Shown: one piece after another, positions 5,892-13,924 of the stretch | How positions within the stretch are numbered: position 1 is the stretch's first letter | Layout of the letters: each line of letters begins with the position of its first letter | IMG/VR virus record: IMGVR_UViG_3300031539_000231 | Location: 1-28,640 of that record | Origin: a virus | Reading direction: 5' to 3' (one strand) | Length of the DNA stretch: 28,640 bases | Notes under the pieces: model-generated | What the model saw: only the letters and a program-made list of their open reading frames with translations | What the model was told of the DNA's origin: nothing | The model's database searches: none | Translations under genes and position numbers: made by a program

Positions 5892-6091
5892 GCTACGAGC
5901 ACGACCGATGGTGCGCGATGTGGGTGCGCAACGGCTGGGAGGCGCGGGTCAACGCCGCGGAACGGAAGCGCGCACGCAAGGCTGCAAAGCGCACGCGGGA
6001 TGCGGAGCGGACGACGGTGGGGAAGCGCGCCGCTCGTCACGAAGAGCGCCGAGCGGACACGCGCCGTGACGTGAGGGAGGCGCAGCCGTGA
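5888..6091 (+). CDS. Small highly charged protein of unknown function (67 aa)
   Basis: ATG 5888 overlaps the zinc-ribbon stop and has GGAGGGCG just upstream. After a Trp-containing start (HDRWCAMWVRNGWEARV), residues 20-67 are nearly all Arg, Lys, Glu and Ala, predicting one long charged helix. No family is recognised. It ends in the residues EAQP and is coupled to the resolvase gene by a GTGA overlap. Confidence 0.6.
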   Translation: MSYEHDRWCAMWVRNGWEARVNAAERKRARKAAKRTRDAERTTVGKRAARHEERRADTRRDVREAQP

Positions 6092-6474
6092 GCCGATCGA
6101 TCACGGTCACCATCCCAGGGCCGCCTGCGTCGTGGGAGCGGGCCACGGTCCACAACGGGCGCACCCTTACGAGCGCCAAGATGCGGAGGGCCAAGGCTCA
6201 CGCGCGCGCCTCAATTCAGGCGGCGGCGCTTGCGCAGCGGTGGCAGCCGGCGACCGGACCCGTCAGGCTGACGATCGCTTTCGTGCGCAACCGCAAGCCC
6301 GACGCAGTGCCGGACGTGGACAACCTCTGCAAGCTGCCAGCCGACTGCGCGAACGGCGTCCTCTGGGACGATGACTGCCGCGTGGTGGAGCTCCACGCCG
6401 TCAAGCGACGGCCGGGCGAGGGCGAGGCGGAACAGACGATCATGACGGCGGAGGCGCTCGATGACGAAGGCTGA
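6088..6474 (+). CDS. RusA-like Holliday junction resolvase
   Basis: RusA-family enzymes cut four-way DNA junctions, clearing recombination intermediates before packaging. The 128-residue length matches the family (about 120). The signature is PDVDNLCK at residues 75-82 (Asp76, Asp78, Lys82), then NGVLWDDDCRVVELHAVK at 89-106 with the third acidic position in DDD 94-96. The N-terminus ITVTIPGPPASWER is also typical. GTG 6088 overlaps the preceding stop and has GGGAGG upstream. It is the last clearly replication-related gene before the packaging region. All acidic catalytic positions appear present. Confidence 0.9.
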   Translation: MSRSITVTIPGPPASWERATVHNGRTLTSAKMRRAKAHARASIQAAALAQRWQPATGPVRLTIAFVRNRKPDAVPDVDNLCKLPADCANGVLWDDDCRVVELHAVKRRPGEGEAEQTIMTAEALDDEG

Positions 6475-6754
6475 GCGGAAGGCGGCGCAAGAGGCCGAGG
6501 ACCGAGCGTATCGCGCGGCGCGGGAGCGTCACGCCGAGGCCAAGCGGCGCGTGCGCGAGGTCGCCGTCCGGCTCTTTGGGTCGGAGGTGGGCTGCGGCGA
6601 CGGCGGGTGCGTCTTCGGGCACCCCGGCGGCATGCACACGAACGGCGGGTGCTCCTGCATCCCGAAGCATCGCGACGGCGTGCACGAGGCCGCTCGCGTG
6701 GCACGGATGCTGTCGATGATCGCGCATGAGCTCGCGAAGCCGGAGGACGCATGA
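6461..6754 (+). CDS. Small cysteine-rich protein of unknown function (97 aa)
   Basis: ATG 6461 lies 14 bases inside the resolvase gene. The N-terminal 40 residues are a charged helix (KAAQEAEDRAYRAARERHAEAKRRV). The middle has four cysteines and several histidines in CGDGGCVFGHPGG and NGGCSCIPKHRDGVH (about residues 45-75), which could bind zinc or another metal. The C-terminus is helical. No family is recognised. Metal binding is an inference from cysteine and histidine clustering. Confidence 0.6.
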   Translation: MTKAERKAAQEAEDRAYRAARERHAEAKRRVREVAVRLFGSEVGCGDGGCVFGHPGGMHTNGGCSCIPKHRDGVHEAARVARMLSMIAHELAKPEDA

Positions 6755-6840
6755 TCGGTTGGCTCGTGTGGAACTGCTACGTGCGACCCGTGGGCTACGT
6801 GCTCGCGGTCTGCGACTACGTGCGATGGAGGATGCGATGA
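6751..6840 (+). CDS. Very small coupled ORF, possible 29-aa peptide
   Basis: A 29-codon frame starts at an ATGA overlap with the gene before (6751-6754) and ends in an ATGA overlap with the gene after (6837-6840). The peptide begins MIGWLVWNCYVRPVGYVL and is rich in Trp, Tyr, Val and Cys, so it could lie in a membrane interface. Both overlaps match the tight coupling used throughout the window, which is the main reason to believe it is translated. No function can be given. Confidence 0.5.
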   Translation: MIGWLVWNCYVRPVGYVLAVCDYVRWRMR

Positions 6841-7145
6841 CGCCGAACGAGGTGTGCGTGGCGCTCATGGCGTGGGAGCGCAGCCCGGGCCGCCGCGTGG
6901 CGTACGTCGAGCAGAGCGGACCCCGTCACACATGGACGCTGTGGCAGGACGGCACACAGGTGGGGCACGTCCGGGGGCGGTGCGCCGCGGGCGAGCGGGC
7001 GGAGCGAGAAGAAGCCGGCCTTTGCAATACGCGATGGGCGCAGGTCGTGATGCGGCACGCCGCGTGGTCTTGGGAGGCCAGCGACCGCACGCGCGAGGCT
7101 CTCGGGCTGGACGAGCCGCCACAGTCGCGGCAGACTGATTCGTAA
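6837..7145 (+). CDS. Phage protein of unknown function (102 aa)
   Basis: ATG 6837 has GGAGGATGCG just upstream and overlaps the 29-codon frame before it. The protein starts with a helix (NEVCVALMAWERSPG), then beta-like segments (RRVAYVEQSG, TWTLWQDGTQVGHVRG), then a Trp/Arg-rich helix. No family is recognised. It is the last small gene before the terminase small subunit, from which it is separated by 13 bases. Confidence 0.6.
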   Translation: MTPNEVCVALMAWERSPGRRVAYVEQSGPRHTWTLWQDGTQVGHVRGRCAAGERAEREEAGLCNTRWAQVVMRHAAWSWEASDRTREALGLDEPPQSRQTDS

Positions 7146-7158
7146 GGAGGCCTCGCGG

Positions 7159-7641
7159 ATGCGACACGCCAACGATCGAGACAAGCCCGACCCGAATCCG
7201 GGTCCGAAGAGTGGGGGTCAGCGGCCACAAAAGGCCACGCTGAGCACGCAGCAGGTCGCCGCCATCGCGGCAATCGCTCGCGGAGACACCTACGACGACG
7301 CCGCAGCGGCCGCAGGGGTCCATCGGCGCACGCTGTACGAGTGGCGGACCGAGGACGAGGGATTCCGCGCCACGCTCGACGCCACGCTCGACAGCATCCG
7401 CGACGAGGTCGCGACTGGGCTGGTGCGAGCGGCCACGAAGGCGCTGAAGCGGCTTGAGAGCCTCGCCGAGCACTCGGACGACGAGTCGGTGGGACTGAAG
7501 GCCGCGACCGAGATCCTCAACCGCGTGGACGGCGCGGCCAAGAGCGGCACCGTCGGGGCGGCTGAGGCTGCCGTGGTGGTGCAGGTGATGGCCACGGATG
7601 CGGCGGCCGAGCTGAGACGACGAAGGGAGACGGGCGAATGA
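7159..7641 (+). CDS. Terminase small subunit-like protein
   Basis: The small terminase subunit recognises phage DNA and directs the large subunit to cut and package it. This 160-residue product has a Gly/Pro/Lys-rich start (PNPGPKSGGQRPQK), then a helix-turn-helix segment at about residues 27-66 (STQQVAAIAAIARG, YDDAAAAAGVHRRTLYEWRTED). Helices that could form the ring oligomer follow, then a charged C-terminus. This is the usual layout of helix-turn-helix small terminases. The start has the best ribosome-binding site nearby, AAGGAGG, about ten bases upstream. The large terminase lies four genes on; in many phages the two are adjacent. Confidence 0.75.
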   Translation: MRHANDRDKPDPNPGPKSGGQRPQKATLSTQQVAAIAAIARGDTYDDAAAAAGVHRRTLYEWRTEDEGFRATLDATLDSIRDEVATGLVRAATKALKRLESLAEHSDDESVGLKAATEILNRVDGAAKSGTVGAAEAAVVVQVMATDAAAELRRRRETGE

Positions 7642-8042
7642 GCCGCTACGGGACGCTCACCGACGAGCAACTTGCGGCTGAGGTTCACGCGCGTCGGCAT
7701 CCGTACACAATCTCCGAGGCGCTGGGGATGGGGCGTGAGGCCCTTATCGCACGACTTGTGGAGGACGACGGGTTCACGGAGGTGGAGACGATGAGCCGGA
7801 GGGAGCGGAGGCAGATGAAGCGAGAGATTCAGGCAGCAGACCAGCGCAACGCCGAGGCAGAGCCGGCGGCCAACTCGACGGGCCCGCAGCACTCGTACGG
7901 CCTGCGCCACGAGGGTGAGGGGCTCTACGTCGTCGTGCGCGTCGAGGGCGCGCGCGAGCAGGTGCTGACGCGACCGGAGTACCGGGCCTATGCGCTCGGG
8001 GCGTTGGTGGACCGCATCGAGGAGGACCCGTGGGGAGCCTGA
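7638..8042 (+). CDS. Phage protein of unknown function in the packaging region (134 aa)
   Basis: ATG 7638 overlaps the small terminase stop (ATGA). The first 45 residues are helical (LTDEQLAAEVHARRH, EALGMGREALIARLVEDDG). A charged helix follows (SRRERRQMKREIQAADQRNAEAE), then a compact C-terminal part (YGLRHEGEGLYVVVRVEG, EYRAYALGALVDRIEED). No family is recognised. It ends 13 bases inside the next gene. Confidence 0.6.
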   Translation: MSRYGTLTDEQLAAEVHARRHPYTISEALGMGREALIARLVEDDGFTEVETMSRRERRQMKREIQAADQRNAEAEPAANSTGPQHSYGLRHEGEGLYVVVRVEGAREQVLTRPEYRAYALGALVDRIEEDPWGA

Positions 8043-8263
8043 GCTTCGCCGTGGCACTCGTCGTCGTCGCCGCGCTCGCGTGGGACGCATGGCGGCGCTG
8101 GCTCATCGCGCGGTCGACCGACCTGCGCGAGGACGTGAAGCGGCTGGAGGCCGCCGTGCTGCTGTGCGCGAAGTCGGCGGTGGTGGACGCCGAGCTCGCG
8201 CGGTGCGCGGAGGAGATCGTGCGGCTCAAGACGCAGTCGACGCTGGGGCGGAGGCACGCGTGA
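8030..8263 (+). CDS. Small membrane-anchored coiled-coil protein (77 aa)
   Basis: The GTG at 8030 lies 13 bases inside the previous gene. Residues 4-18 form a hydrophobic helix (LSFAVALVVVAALAW) followed by WRRW, consistent with one membrane span. Residues about 30-66 form a charged amphipathic helix (DLREDVKRLEAAVLLCAK, ELARCAEEIVRLKTQ) that could be a coiled coil. The layout resembles small inner-membrane lysis proteins such as i-spanins, but the gene lies between the terminase subunits. Function is unknown. Confidence 0.6.
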   Translation: MGSLSFAVALVVVAALAWDAWRRWLIARSTDLREDVKRLEAAVLLCAKSAVVDAELARCAEEIVRLKTQSTLGRRHA

Positions 8264-8544
8264 CTCCGCTGTCCGGCACGGAGATCGGACTGCTCGAGGA
8301 GTTCGAGCGTCAAGCGATCCGCGCATCTCAGGATGCGCAGACGCGGCTTGCCATCGCCCGCGACTTCGTGCTCGCGTGCGGCGTCCGACCGATGGACATC
8401 CGCTTTGCGAAGCGTCTCGCCGAGTGGCGCGTCGAGATCCGTGACGGTGATGGCACGCCCTGGCGTGTGGCGCATCGGCAGTGGTGGCACGTGGACCGGA
8501 GCGACGGTTACGTGGCGACCCTCTGTATGCAGTGGATGCCATGA
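8260..8544 (+). CDS. Phage protein of unknown function (94 aa)
   Basis: GTG 8260 overlaps the preceding stop. The protein is helical through about residue 58 (EIGLLEEFERQAIRASQDAQTRLAIARDFV, IRFAKRLAEWRVEI), with a Trp-rich C-terminal part (WRVAHRQWWHVDRSDGYV). No family is recognised. It lies between the terminase subunits and is joined to the next gene by ATGA. Confidence 0.55.
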   Translation: MTPLSGTEIGLLEEFERQAIRASQDAQTRLAIARDFVLACGVRPMDIRFAKRLAEWRVEIRDGDGTPWRVAHRQWWHVDRSDGYVATLCMQWMP

Positions 8545-8693
8545 CCGGCCCGCGCCACGGTGTCGACGGCTGGGAGCTCGTGGCCTACGACCGCGAGTGG
8601 ATGCCCGACGTCGCTCTGCTCACGTACGAGCATCGGCGGCTTGGGCTCCGTGAGGTGCTGCGCGGGCTGGTGACGGGCCAGGTCGTGGCGTGA
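8541..8693 (+). CDS. Very small phage protein of unknown function (50 aa)
   Basis: ATG 8541 overlaps the previous stop (ATGA), and the stop at 8691-8693 overlaps the large-terminase start (GTGA). The product carries WELVAYDREW and a C-terminal helix RRLGLREVLRGLVTG. No family is recognised. Its reality rests on the two coupling overlaps. Confidence 0.5.
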   Translation: MTGPRHGVDGWELVAYDREWMPDVALLTYEHRRLGLREVLRGLVTGQVVA

Positions 8694-10189
8694 CCAGCCT
8701 TGCCCACATCGACACGGGCTCGCTGCTCGCTGGCGTGTGGTCGGTGCCGGACCTGACATACCTTCTGCACGACGGGCAGATTGAGCTCAGGGAGCTCGCG
8801 CGAGGGAGTGACCGCGTCACCGACGTGGTCCTCTGCGCTCGCCGGTGGGGAAAGAGTTGGGGCGCGGTGGTGGACACGGCCGAGGAGTGCGTGGCGCTCG
8901 ATCAGCTCGGCATGCGCGACCGCTTCCTGCTTGCGGCTCAGACGCAGAAGGACGCAGAAGGTATCATCGCGCCGCACATGGAGGACGTACTCCGCGACTG
9001 CCCGGCGAAGTACAAGCCACGCTTCAACGCCCAAAAGTTGCGGTGGACGTGGCCGCATGGAAGCGTCGTGCAACTCGCTGGCACCGACGGAAAGAACCGC
9101 GACCGTCTACGTGGCCGCGGGGCTCGTCGCGTGCGAGTGGACGAAGCCGGCTTTCACGACGACTTCGAGTACCTCATTCGCTCGGTTCTGCTGCCACAGG
9201 CGCTGCGCGTGCGATCGCGGTGGATGCAGCACGGTTATGAGCACCCGTCGCTCGCGCGCTTCGGGCCGCCTGGCAAGGTCACGATGCTGTCGACGCCGAG
9301 CCGGTCGCCCGAGCATCCCTTCATGAGCAAGTACGTGCTCGAGGCCGAGGCTCGCGGCGAGCTCCGGACAAAGACCATCTACGACGCGCCCCACATCACG
9401 CGCGAGGCGGCCGACCTCTTCATCGCCGAGTCCGGCGGCGCGGAGAGCACGGACGTTCGGCGCGAGTACTTCTGCGAGCGCGTCGTCGACGAGTCGCGTG
9501 CCATCGTGCCCGAGTTCACGCGGCACCGTGCGGACCTCATCTGCGACCGACCCAAGCCGCGATACCACCGCTGCTACACGATCGCGGACTTCGGGTTCAG
9601 CGACATGACCGTCGTCGGCTTTTGGGAGCACCACTTCGACGACGACCTCTTGTACCAGCGCGACGAGCTCGTGTTCCGCAACGCGTCGACCGCGACGATC
9701 GCGCCTGCCATCGCCGAGCGCGAGGTGGAGCTCTGGGGTCGCGCGTCTGACGAGCGATGGGGAGACCCGAACAGCACGGCGTCGACGGCGGTGCGCGAGA
9801 GCGAGATCACCATCAACGACTTCGTCGAGTACCACGGCCAGCGGTGGAGCGCGTGTCGACGCGACCGGCTACACCCGGCGGTCAACGCGTTGCGTGTCAG
9901 CGTGGGACGTGGCGGCATGGCGTGGCACCCGCGCTGCACGACGACGATCGCTCACTTGGGCGGCGGCATCTGGAACGCGAGCCGCTCGAGCTTCGAGCGA
10001 AGCGGTGAACACGGACACTTCGACGGCGTGGCGATGGCGATGTATGCCGAGCGCCACATCGACCGCTCGCGGAACCCTTACCCGGCGAACCCGCTGACGG
10101 GGCATGATGACGCGTTCGTGAGGCATGATAGGTTGCAAGAGCAGCAGCACGGAGCGGTGCAAGCGCTGTTCGGAGGGAAGCGGAGATGA
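8690..10189 (+). CDS. Terminase large subunit
   Basis: This is the ATP-driven motor and nuclease that pumps DNA into the head and cuts it. The 499-residue protein has a Walker A ARRWGKSW at 50-57, a Walker B RRVRVDEAGF at 146-155 (Asp151-Glu152), and a coupling motif MLSTPSR at 199-205. In the C-terminal RNase H-like nuclease, acidic residues stand in IADFGFSDMT (Asp300, Asp305) and HFDGVAMAM (Asp445). These match large terminases in order and spacing. GTG 8690 overlaps the previous stop. Downstream are a membrane protein and the portal, the usual partner. Confidence 0.93.
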   Translation: MTSLAHIDTGSLLAGVWSVPDLTYLLHDGQIELRELARGSDRVTDVVLCARRWGKSWGAVVDTAEECVALDQLGMRDRFLLAAQTQKDAEGIIAPHMEDVLRDCPAKYKPRFNAQKLRWTWPHGSVVQLAGTDGKNRDRLRGRGARRVRVDEAGFHDDFEYLIRSVLLPQALRVRSRWMQHGYEHPSLARFGPPGKVTMLSTPSRSPEHPFMSKYVLEAEARGELRTKTIYDAPHITREAADLFIAESGGAESTDVRREYFCERVVDESRAIVPEFTRHRADLICDRPKPRYHRCYTIADFGFSDMTVVGFWEHHFDDDLLYQRDELVFRNASTATIAPAIAEREVELWGRASDERWGDPNSTASTAVRESEITINDFVEYHGQRWSACRRDRLHPAVNALRVSVGRGGMAWHPRCTTTIAHLGGGIWNASRSSFERSGEHGHFDGVAMAMYAERHIDRSRNPYPANPLTGHDDAFVRHDRLQEQQHGAVQALFGGKRR

Positions 10190-10584
10190 TGTTCGGCGAA
10201 TCGAAGGAAGAGCGCATCCGGCTCGAAGCGTACGGCGTGCTCTCGCGTGAGCGGGCGCGGCTCAAGACTCGCATGGTGGAGCGCGGCTTTCCCGCAAACC
10301 GTATGTGGTGGCTCGAGAGCCCGTCCGAGGAGCGCATCGGCTGGCGTCTCGTGCTGCTGCGTCAGAGCCTTGACGCGTACGAGCAAGGCTTTCCGCCCGA
10401 GGACGTGGAGCGCGTGCTCGCGGAGGTGTGCGTCACGGACGCGCCGGACACGATCACGCCGGGTCGCGTGCTGCACGCTGAGGCAGTGGACCACGTCCAC
10501 CGTGCCAGGATGCGCCGGGCGTGGTACGGTATCGCCGGGGCCGCTGTTGCAGCGGGCGTCGCTGCCGTGGTCCTCGGAGGCTGA
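10186..10584 (+). CDS. Tail-anchored small membrane protein of unknown function (132 aa)
   Basis: ATG 10186 overlaps the large-terminase stop. Residues 1-110 are soluble, charged and mostly helical (SKEERIRLEAYGVLSRERARLK, EERIGWRLVLLRQSLDAYEQG). The last 20 residues are a hydrophobic Gly/Ala/Val helix (YGIAGAAVAAGVAAVVLGG) reaching the C-terminus, a tail-anchor layout. No family is recognised. A membrane-anchored protein between terminase and portal is unusual. The hydrophobic end might instead pack in an oligomer. Confidence 0.65.
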   Translation: MMFGESKEERIRLEAYGVLSRERARLKTRMVERGFPANRMWWLESPSEERIGWRLVLLRQSLDAYEQGFPPEDVERVLAEVCVTDAPDTITPGRVLHAEAVDHVHRARMRRAWYGIAGAAVAAGVAAVVLGG

Positions 10585-10587
10585 CGC

Positions 10588-12708
10588 ATGTCTGGAGGCC
10601 CGTTTCCTTTCACCAGCACGACCGGCAACGCCCCCGGCGCCGGGCTCGGGTACTACTGGCTCGCATCGCCCGCGGATGAACTGCCCGCGCTGATGAAAGC
10701 CGCGTGGGACCGCTACCTGCGGCACCTCCAGATGACGGGCCGCCTCGACCTGTGGTCGCGCGCGCATCAGCTGTACTACGGACTCGACGCGTCCGGTGGG
10801 TGGTCGTCCTCGGCGGCCGTGGCCTACGGCGGCGAGCAGGGCGAGTACGTACAGCTCCGCGTGAACGAGTTCCGTTCGCTGCTGGAACACACGCACACAC
10901 TCATCACCGGCACGCGGCCAACGCTCATGGCCCGCGGGATGAACGCCAGCGCGTCGAGCCAGACCGCCGCGCGGCTCGCCGAGGGTGTCTTCGAGTACTA
11001 CCTCGAAGAGCGGCATCTCGAGCAAGCCATGCAGCAGGCGTCACGCTTCGCGCTGCGCTACGGCGAAGGCTGGGTCTACGTGCAGTGGGATCCGGACGCG
11101 GGCGAGCCGTACGAGGTCGAGCGCGCGCAGACTGACGGCGGCGAGGACGTCGAGCGCATCGTCTACCAGGGCGAGATGATGACGCGCGCACTGATGCCGG
11201 TCGACGTCATCCGCGACCCGTCGTGGGACATCAGCGTGAGCGACGAGCAGTGGGTCATCGTCCACACGCGGCGCTCGCGCTGGGACCTCGTCGCGCAGTT
11301 CCCGGACATGGCCGAGCAGATCAAGGCGGCGCCCTCGTGCCCGTCCATCTCGGTCGACGTCTGGAGTCGCACGCAGAAGGACAGCGTCGACCTCGTCAGC
11401 GTGCTCGAGCTCTACCACTCCCGCTCGCCCGCGCTGCCGCAGGGCCGGTACGCGATGGTGGTGGGTGACGCGCTGCTCGCCGAAGGGCCGCTTCCGTACG
11501 ACACGATCCCCATCTACGCGATGAGGCCCGACACCGAGGCGAAGACCGCCTTCGGCTACACAACGTCGTGGGATCTGATGGGCCTGCAGGAGGTGCTCGA
11601 CAGCATCATCAGCGTCGTCGCGTCCAATCACGACGCGTACTCGCTCCGCAACGTGTGGACCCCGCGCGGGAGCGGCCTGGACATCACGGAGCTCCGCGGC
11701 GGCATCAAGCACCTGGAGTCGACGGCGAAGCCCGAGCTCATCGACCTCATGCCGGACAACACGAGCTCGCTCGGATTCGCCGAGACCGTGATGTCGCACA
11801 TGAGCAGCATCTCGGGCATCAACAACGTTGCGCGTGGGCAGCCCGACCCGAACGTCAAGAGCGGCGCCATGGCGGCGCTCATCCACTCGATGGCGGTGCA
11901 GTACAACTCGGGGCTACAGGCCTCGTACGCGCAGCTCTTCGAGCGCGTAGGCACGCACTTCCTCGACGTGGCCAGGCGCTACATGACGACCCCGCGCCTC
12001 GTGGCCATCAGCGGCTCGCGCGGCCGCACTTGGGTGCAGGACTTCCGCGGCTCGGACCTCGCAGGCGTGCGTCGCATCGCGGTGGACACGGGCAACGCCA
12101 TTCTTCGCACGTCGGCGGGACGCCAGGAGACCGCAAACACCTTCCTCCAGAACGGCATCATCCCACAGGACCCGACGGGTGCGAGTCAGTACCTCGCGAT
12201 GATCACCACGGGCCGCTTCGAGCCGCTCACCGACCGCCCTGACACGAAGTGGCGCGGCATCCAGAGCGAGAACGACCGGCTTGTGAAGGGCGAAGAGTCG
12301 CGCGTCCTGCTGACGGACAACCACATCGAGCACATCGAGGCGCACCTCGGACTGCTCGACGAGCCCGCCGTGCGTGAGGACGAAGCCGTGACGTCCGCCA
12401 TCCTCGACCACATCCAGCTCCATCTTGAGCTGTACCAGGAAATCAGCGCGACGAACCCGAACCTGCTGAGCATCATCGGCATCCCCCCGATGCCGCCCCC
12501 GATGCCCGAGGCGCCACCGATGCCGATGCCCGAGGCTGGCCCGATGGGTCCGACGCCGGGCGGGAATCCAGGCCCGATGCCGCCACAGGGGATGGACGGC
12601 ATGCCGATGAATCTACCGCCCAGCGCGGGTGACGTGCAGGCGCCGAGGATGCCCACGCTACCGGGGCAAGAGGGGCAGTATGATCCGGCGACAGGGCAAA
12701 GCGTATGA
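10588..12708 (+). CDS. Portal protein
   Basis: The portal forms a twelve-fold ring at one head vertex through which DNA enters and leaves. The 706-residue length is close to the P22 portal (725) and the gene lies between the large terminase and the scaffold gene. Portal-like features are the N-terminal helical region around residues 25-60, the RVNEFRSLLEHTHTLITGTRPTLMARG segment near 92-117 (given in part: NEFRSLLEHTHTLITGTRP), a beta-rich middle, and the long-helix region around residues 400-470. Residues about 632-683 are a Pro/Met/Gly-rich tail built of PMP repeats, probably flexible. The start has GGAGG about 10 bases upstream. Identity rests on length, order and pattern, not on a single catalytic motif. 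Confidence 0.82.
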   Translation: MSGGPFPFTSTTGNAPGAGLGYYWLASPADELPALMKAAWDRYLRHLQMTGRLDLWSRAHQLYYGLDASGGWSSSAAVAYGGEQGEYVQLRVNEFRSLLEHTHTLITGTRPTLMARGMNASASSQTAARLAEGVFEYYLEERHLEQAMQQASRFALRYGEGWVYVQWDPDAGEPYEVERAQTDGGEDVERIVYQGEMMTRALMPVDVIRDPSWDISVSDEQWVIVHTRRSRWDLVAQFPDMAEQIKAAPSCPSISVDVWSRTQKDSVDLVSVLELYHSRSPALPQGRYAMVVGDALLAEGPLPYDTIPIYAMRPDTEAKTAFGYTTSWDLMGLQEVLDSIISVVASNHDAYSLRNVWTPRGSGLDITELRGGIKHLESTAKPELIDLMPDNTSSLGFAETVMSHMSSISGINNVARGQPDPNVKSGAMAALIHSMAVQYNSGLQASYAQLFERVGTHFLDVARRYMTTPRLVAISGSRGRTWVQDFRGSDLAGVRRIAVDTGNAILRTSAGRQETANTFLQNGIIPQDPTGASQYLAMITTGRFEPLTDRPDTKWRGIQSENDRLVKGEESRVLLTDNHIEHIEAHLGLLDEPAVREDEAVTSAILDHIQLHLELYQEISATNPNLLSIIGIPPMPPPMPEAPPMPMPEAGPMGPTPGGNPGPMPPQGMDGMPMNLPPSAGDVQAPRMPTLPGQEGQYDPATGQSV

Positions 12709-12986
12709 CGTCGTTCTGGCCATCGGTGCGTCGCGTCGCTGAGTACGTTCAGGCGTGGGACGAGTACCAGGCCGAGACGTGCAAGAGCGCGACGGAGTCC
12801 CGTTGGGGACTTGTCGAGCAGCTGTGGGACGGCCTCAGCGATGACGAGCGGGAGGCCGTGCCGGAGCGGTGTCGGCCAGTCGAGGCACGGGTGAGCTTTA
12901 CGCCGTTGCCGCTGCCCAAGGGCTACAGCCCGGTTCACGAGCGCACGATCACGATTCGGCTGAATGACGAAGAGGAGGGAGCATGA
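12705..12986 (+). CDS. Small phage protein of unknown function between portal and scaffold (93 aa)
   Basis: ATG 12705 overlaps the portal stop and ATGA at 12983-12986 joins it to the scaffold gene. The protein is helical and Trp/Glu-rich for about 55 residues (RRVAEYVQAWDEYQAETCKS, LVEQLWDGLSDDEREAV). It then has a short beta-like part (ARVSFTPLPLPKGYS, ERTITIRLND). No family is recognised. Position suggests a head-assembly helper. Confidence 0.6.
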   Translation: MTSFWPSVRRVAEYVQAWDEYQAETCKSATESRWGLVEQLWDGLSDDEREAVPERCRPVEARVSFTPLPLPKGYSPVHERTITIRLNDEEEGA

Positions 12987-13924
12987 GCGAAGAGACCATG
13001 GGCGCAGAGCCCACGAGCGAGCCGCAAGGCGCCGCGCCCGCCGGTGGCGCACCGACCGCGCAGGACGCGGCGCAGCAGATCGGCGAGGCGATGGAGTCGG
13101 GGGAGCTCAGCGAAGCCGACCTTGACCGCGTCGTGACCGTGAAGGTCAACGGCGCCCCGCAGCGGATGAAGGTCCGCGACGTGGTCAGCAACTACACGCT
13201 CCGCGCCGCGAGTCACCAGAAGTTCGAGGAAGCCAACCGCATTCGGAAGGCCGCCGAGAGCGAGCGCGAGCAAGTCAAGAGCCTCGTGCAACTGCTTCAG
13301 GATCCCGATGGGATGATGGCCGTCGCCGAGCAGATGGGCATCCCGCTGCGTGAGCTAAAAGCCCGCATCGACCGCGAGCTCGCCACGCCGGACGACGTCA
13401 AGCGCATGCGCGACATCGAGCGCCGCGAACGCGCCTTGAAGGAGCGCGACGAGGCCGAGCAAGCTGCGAAGCGCAAGGCTCGCGAAGATGCCGAGACACG
13501 GACCGCGCGTGAGCGGTACGTCGCAGACATCACCTCAGCGGCCACATCCGCTGGGCTGCCCAAGACTCCGGTCGTTGTGCGGGCCATGGCGCAGCTCATG
13601 CTCGCCGCACAGGATGCGGGCGCACCCATCACGGCCGCCGAGGCCGCTGAGAGCGTGCGCGAGGAGTTCCGCGGGCTCGTCGGTGGCGTCGTGAAGGACT
13701 CCGAGCCTGATTCGCTCCGTACGCTGCTCGGACAAGAGAAGCTCGAAGCGCTCCGCAAGAGCGAGGTGGAGCGCGCCGTGAAGAACCGCGACGCGAGCCG
13801 CCCGTCCGTGCGCCGTGCAGCGGGAGCGCCCGACCCGAACCCCGCGCCGCGCAAACTCAGCGCGCTCATGTCGCCGGAGGAGTACTCGCGGCACCTCGAC
13901 GAACTCCAGGGGCGCCGCAAGTGA
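12983..13924 (+). CDS. Capsid scaffolding protein
   Basis: Scaffolding proteins guide coat assembly and then leave. The 313-residue protein has the expected build: a disordered Ala/Pro/Gly start (residues 1-30), a small domain around VVTVKVNGAPQRMKVRDVV (residues 49-67) common in phage scaffolds, and long charged helices at about 75-185 (ERREQ/KERDEAEQAAKRK type). A C-terminal helix-turn-helix (SPEEYSRHLDELQGRRK) ends in basic residues. In P22 a short basic C-terminal helix-loop-helix of the 303-residue scaffold binds the coat. Gene order portal-scaffold-coat is kept. Start ATG 12983 has GGAGGGAGC upstream. Confidence 0.82.
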   Translation: MSEETMGAEPTSEPQGAAPAGGAPTAQDAAQQIGEAMESGELSEADLDRVVTVKVNGAPQRMKVRDVVSNYTLRAASHQKFEEANRIRKAAESEREQVKSLVQLLQDPDGMMAVAEQMGIPLRELKARIDRELATPDDVKRMRDIERRERALKERDEAEQAAKRKAREDAETRTARERYVADITSAATSAGLPKTPVVVRAMAQLMLAAQDAGAPITAAEAAESVREEFRGLVGGVVKDSEPDSLRTLLGQEKLEALRKSEVERAVKNRDASRPSVRRAAGAPDPNPAPRKLSALMSPEEYSRHLDELQGRRK

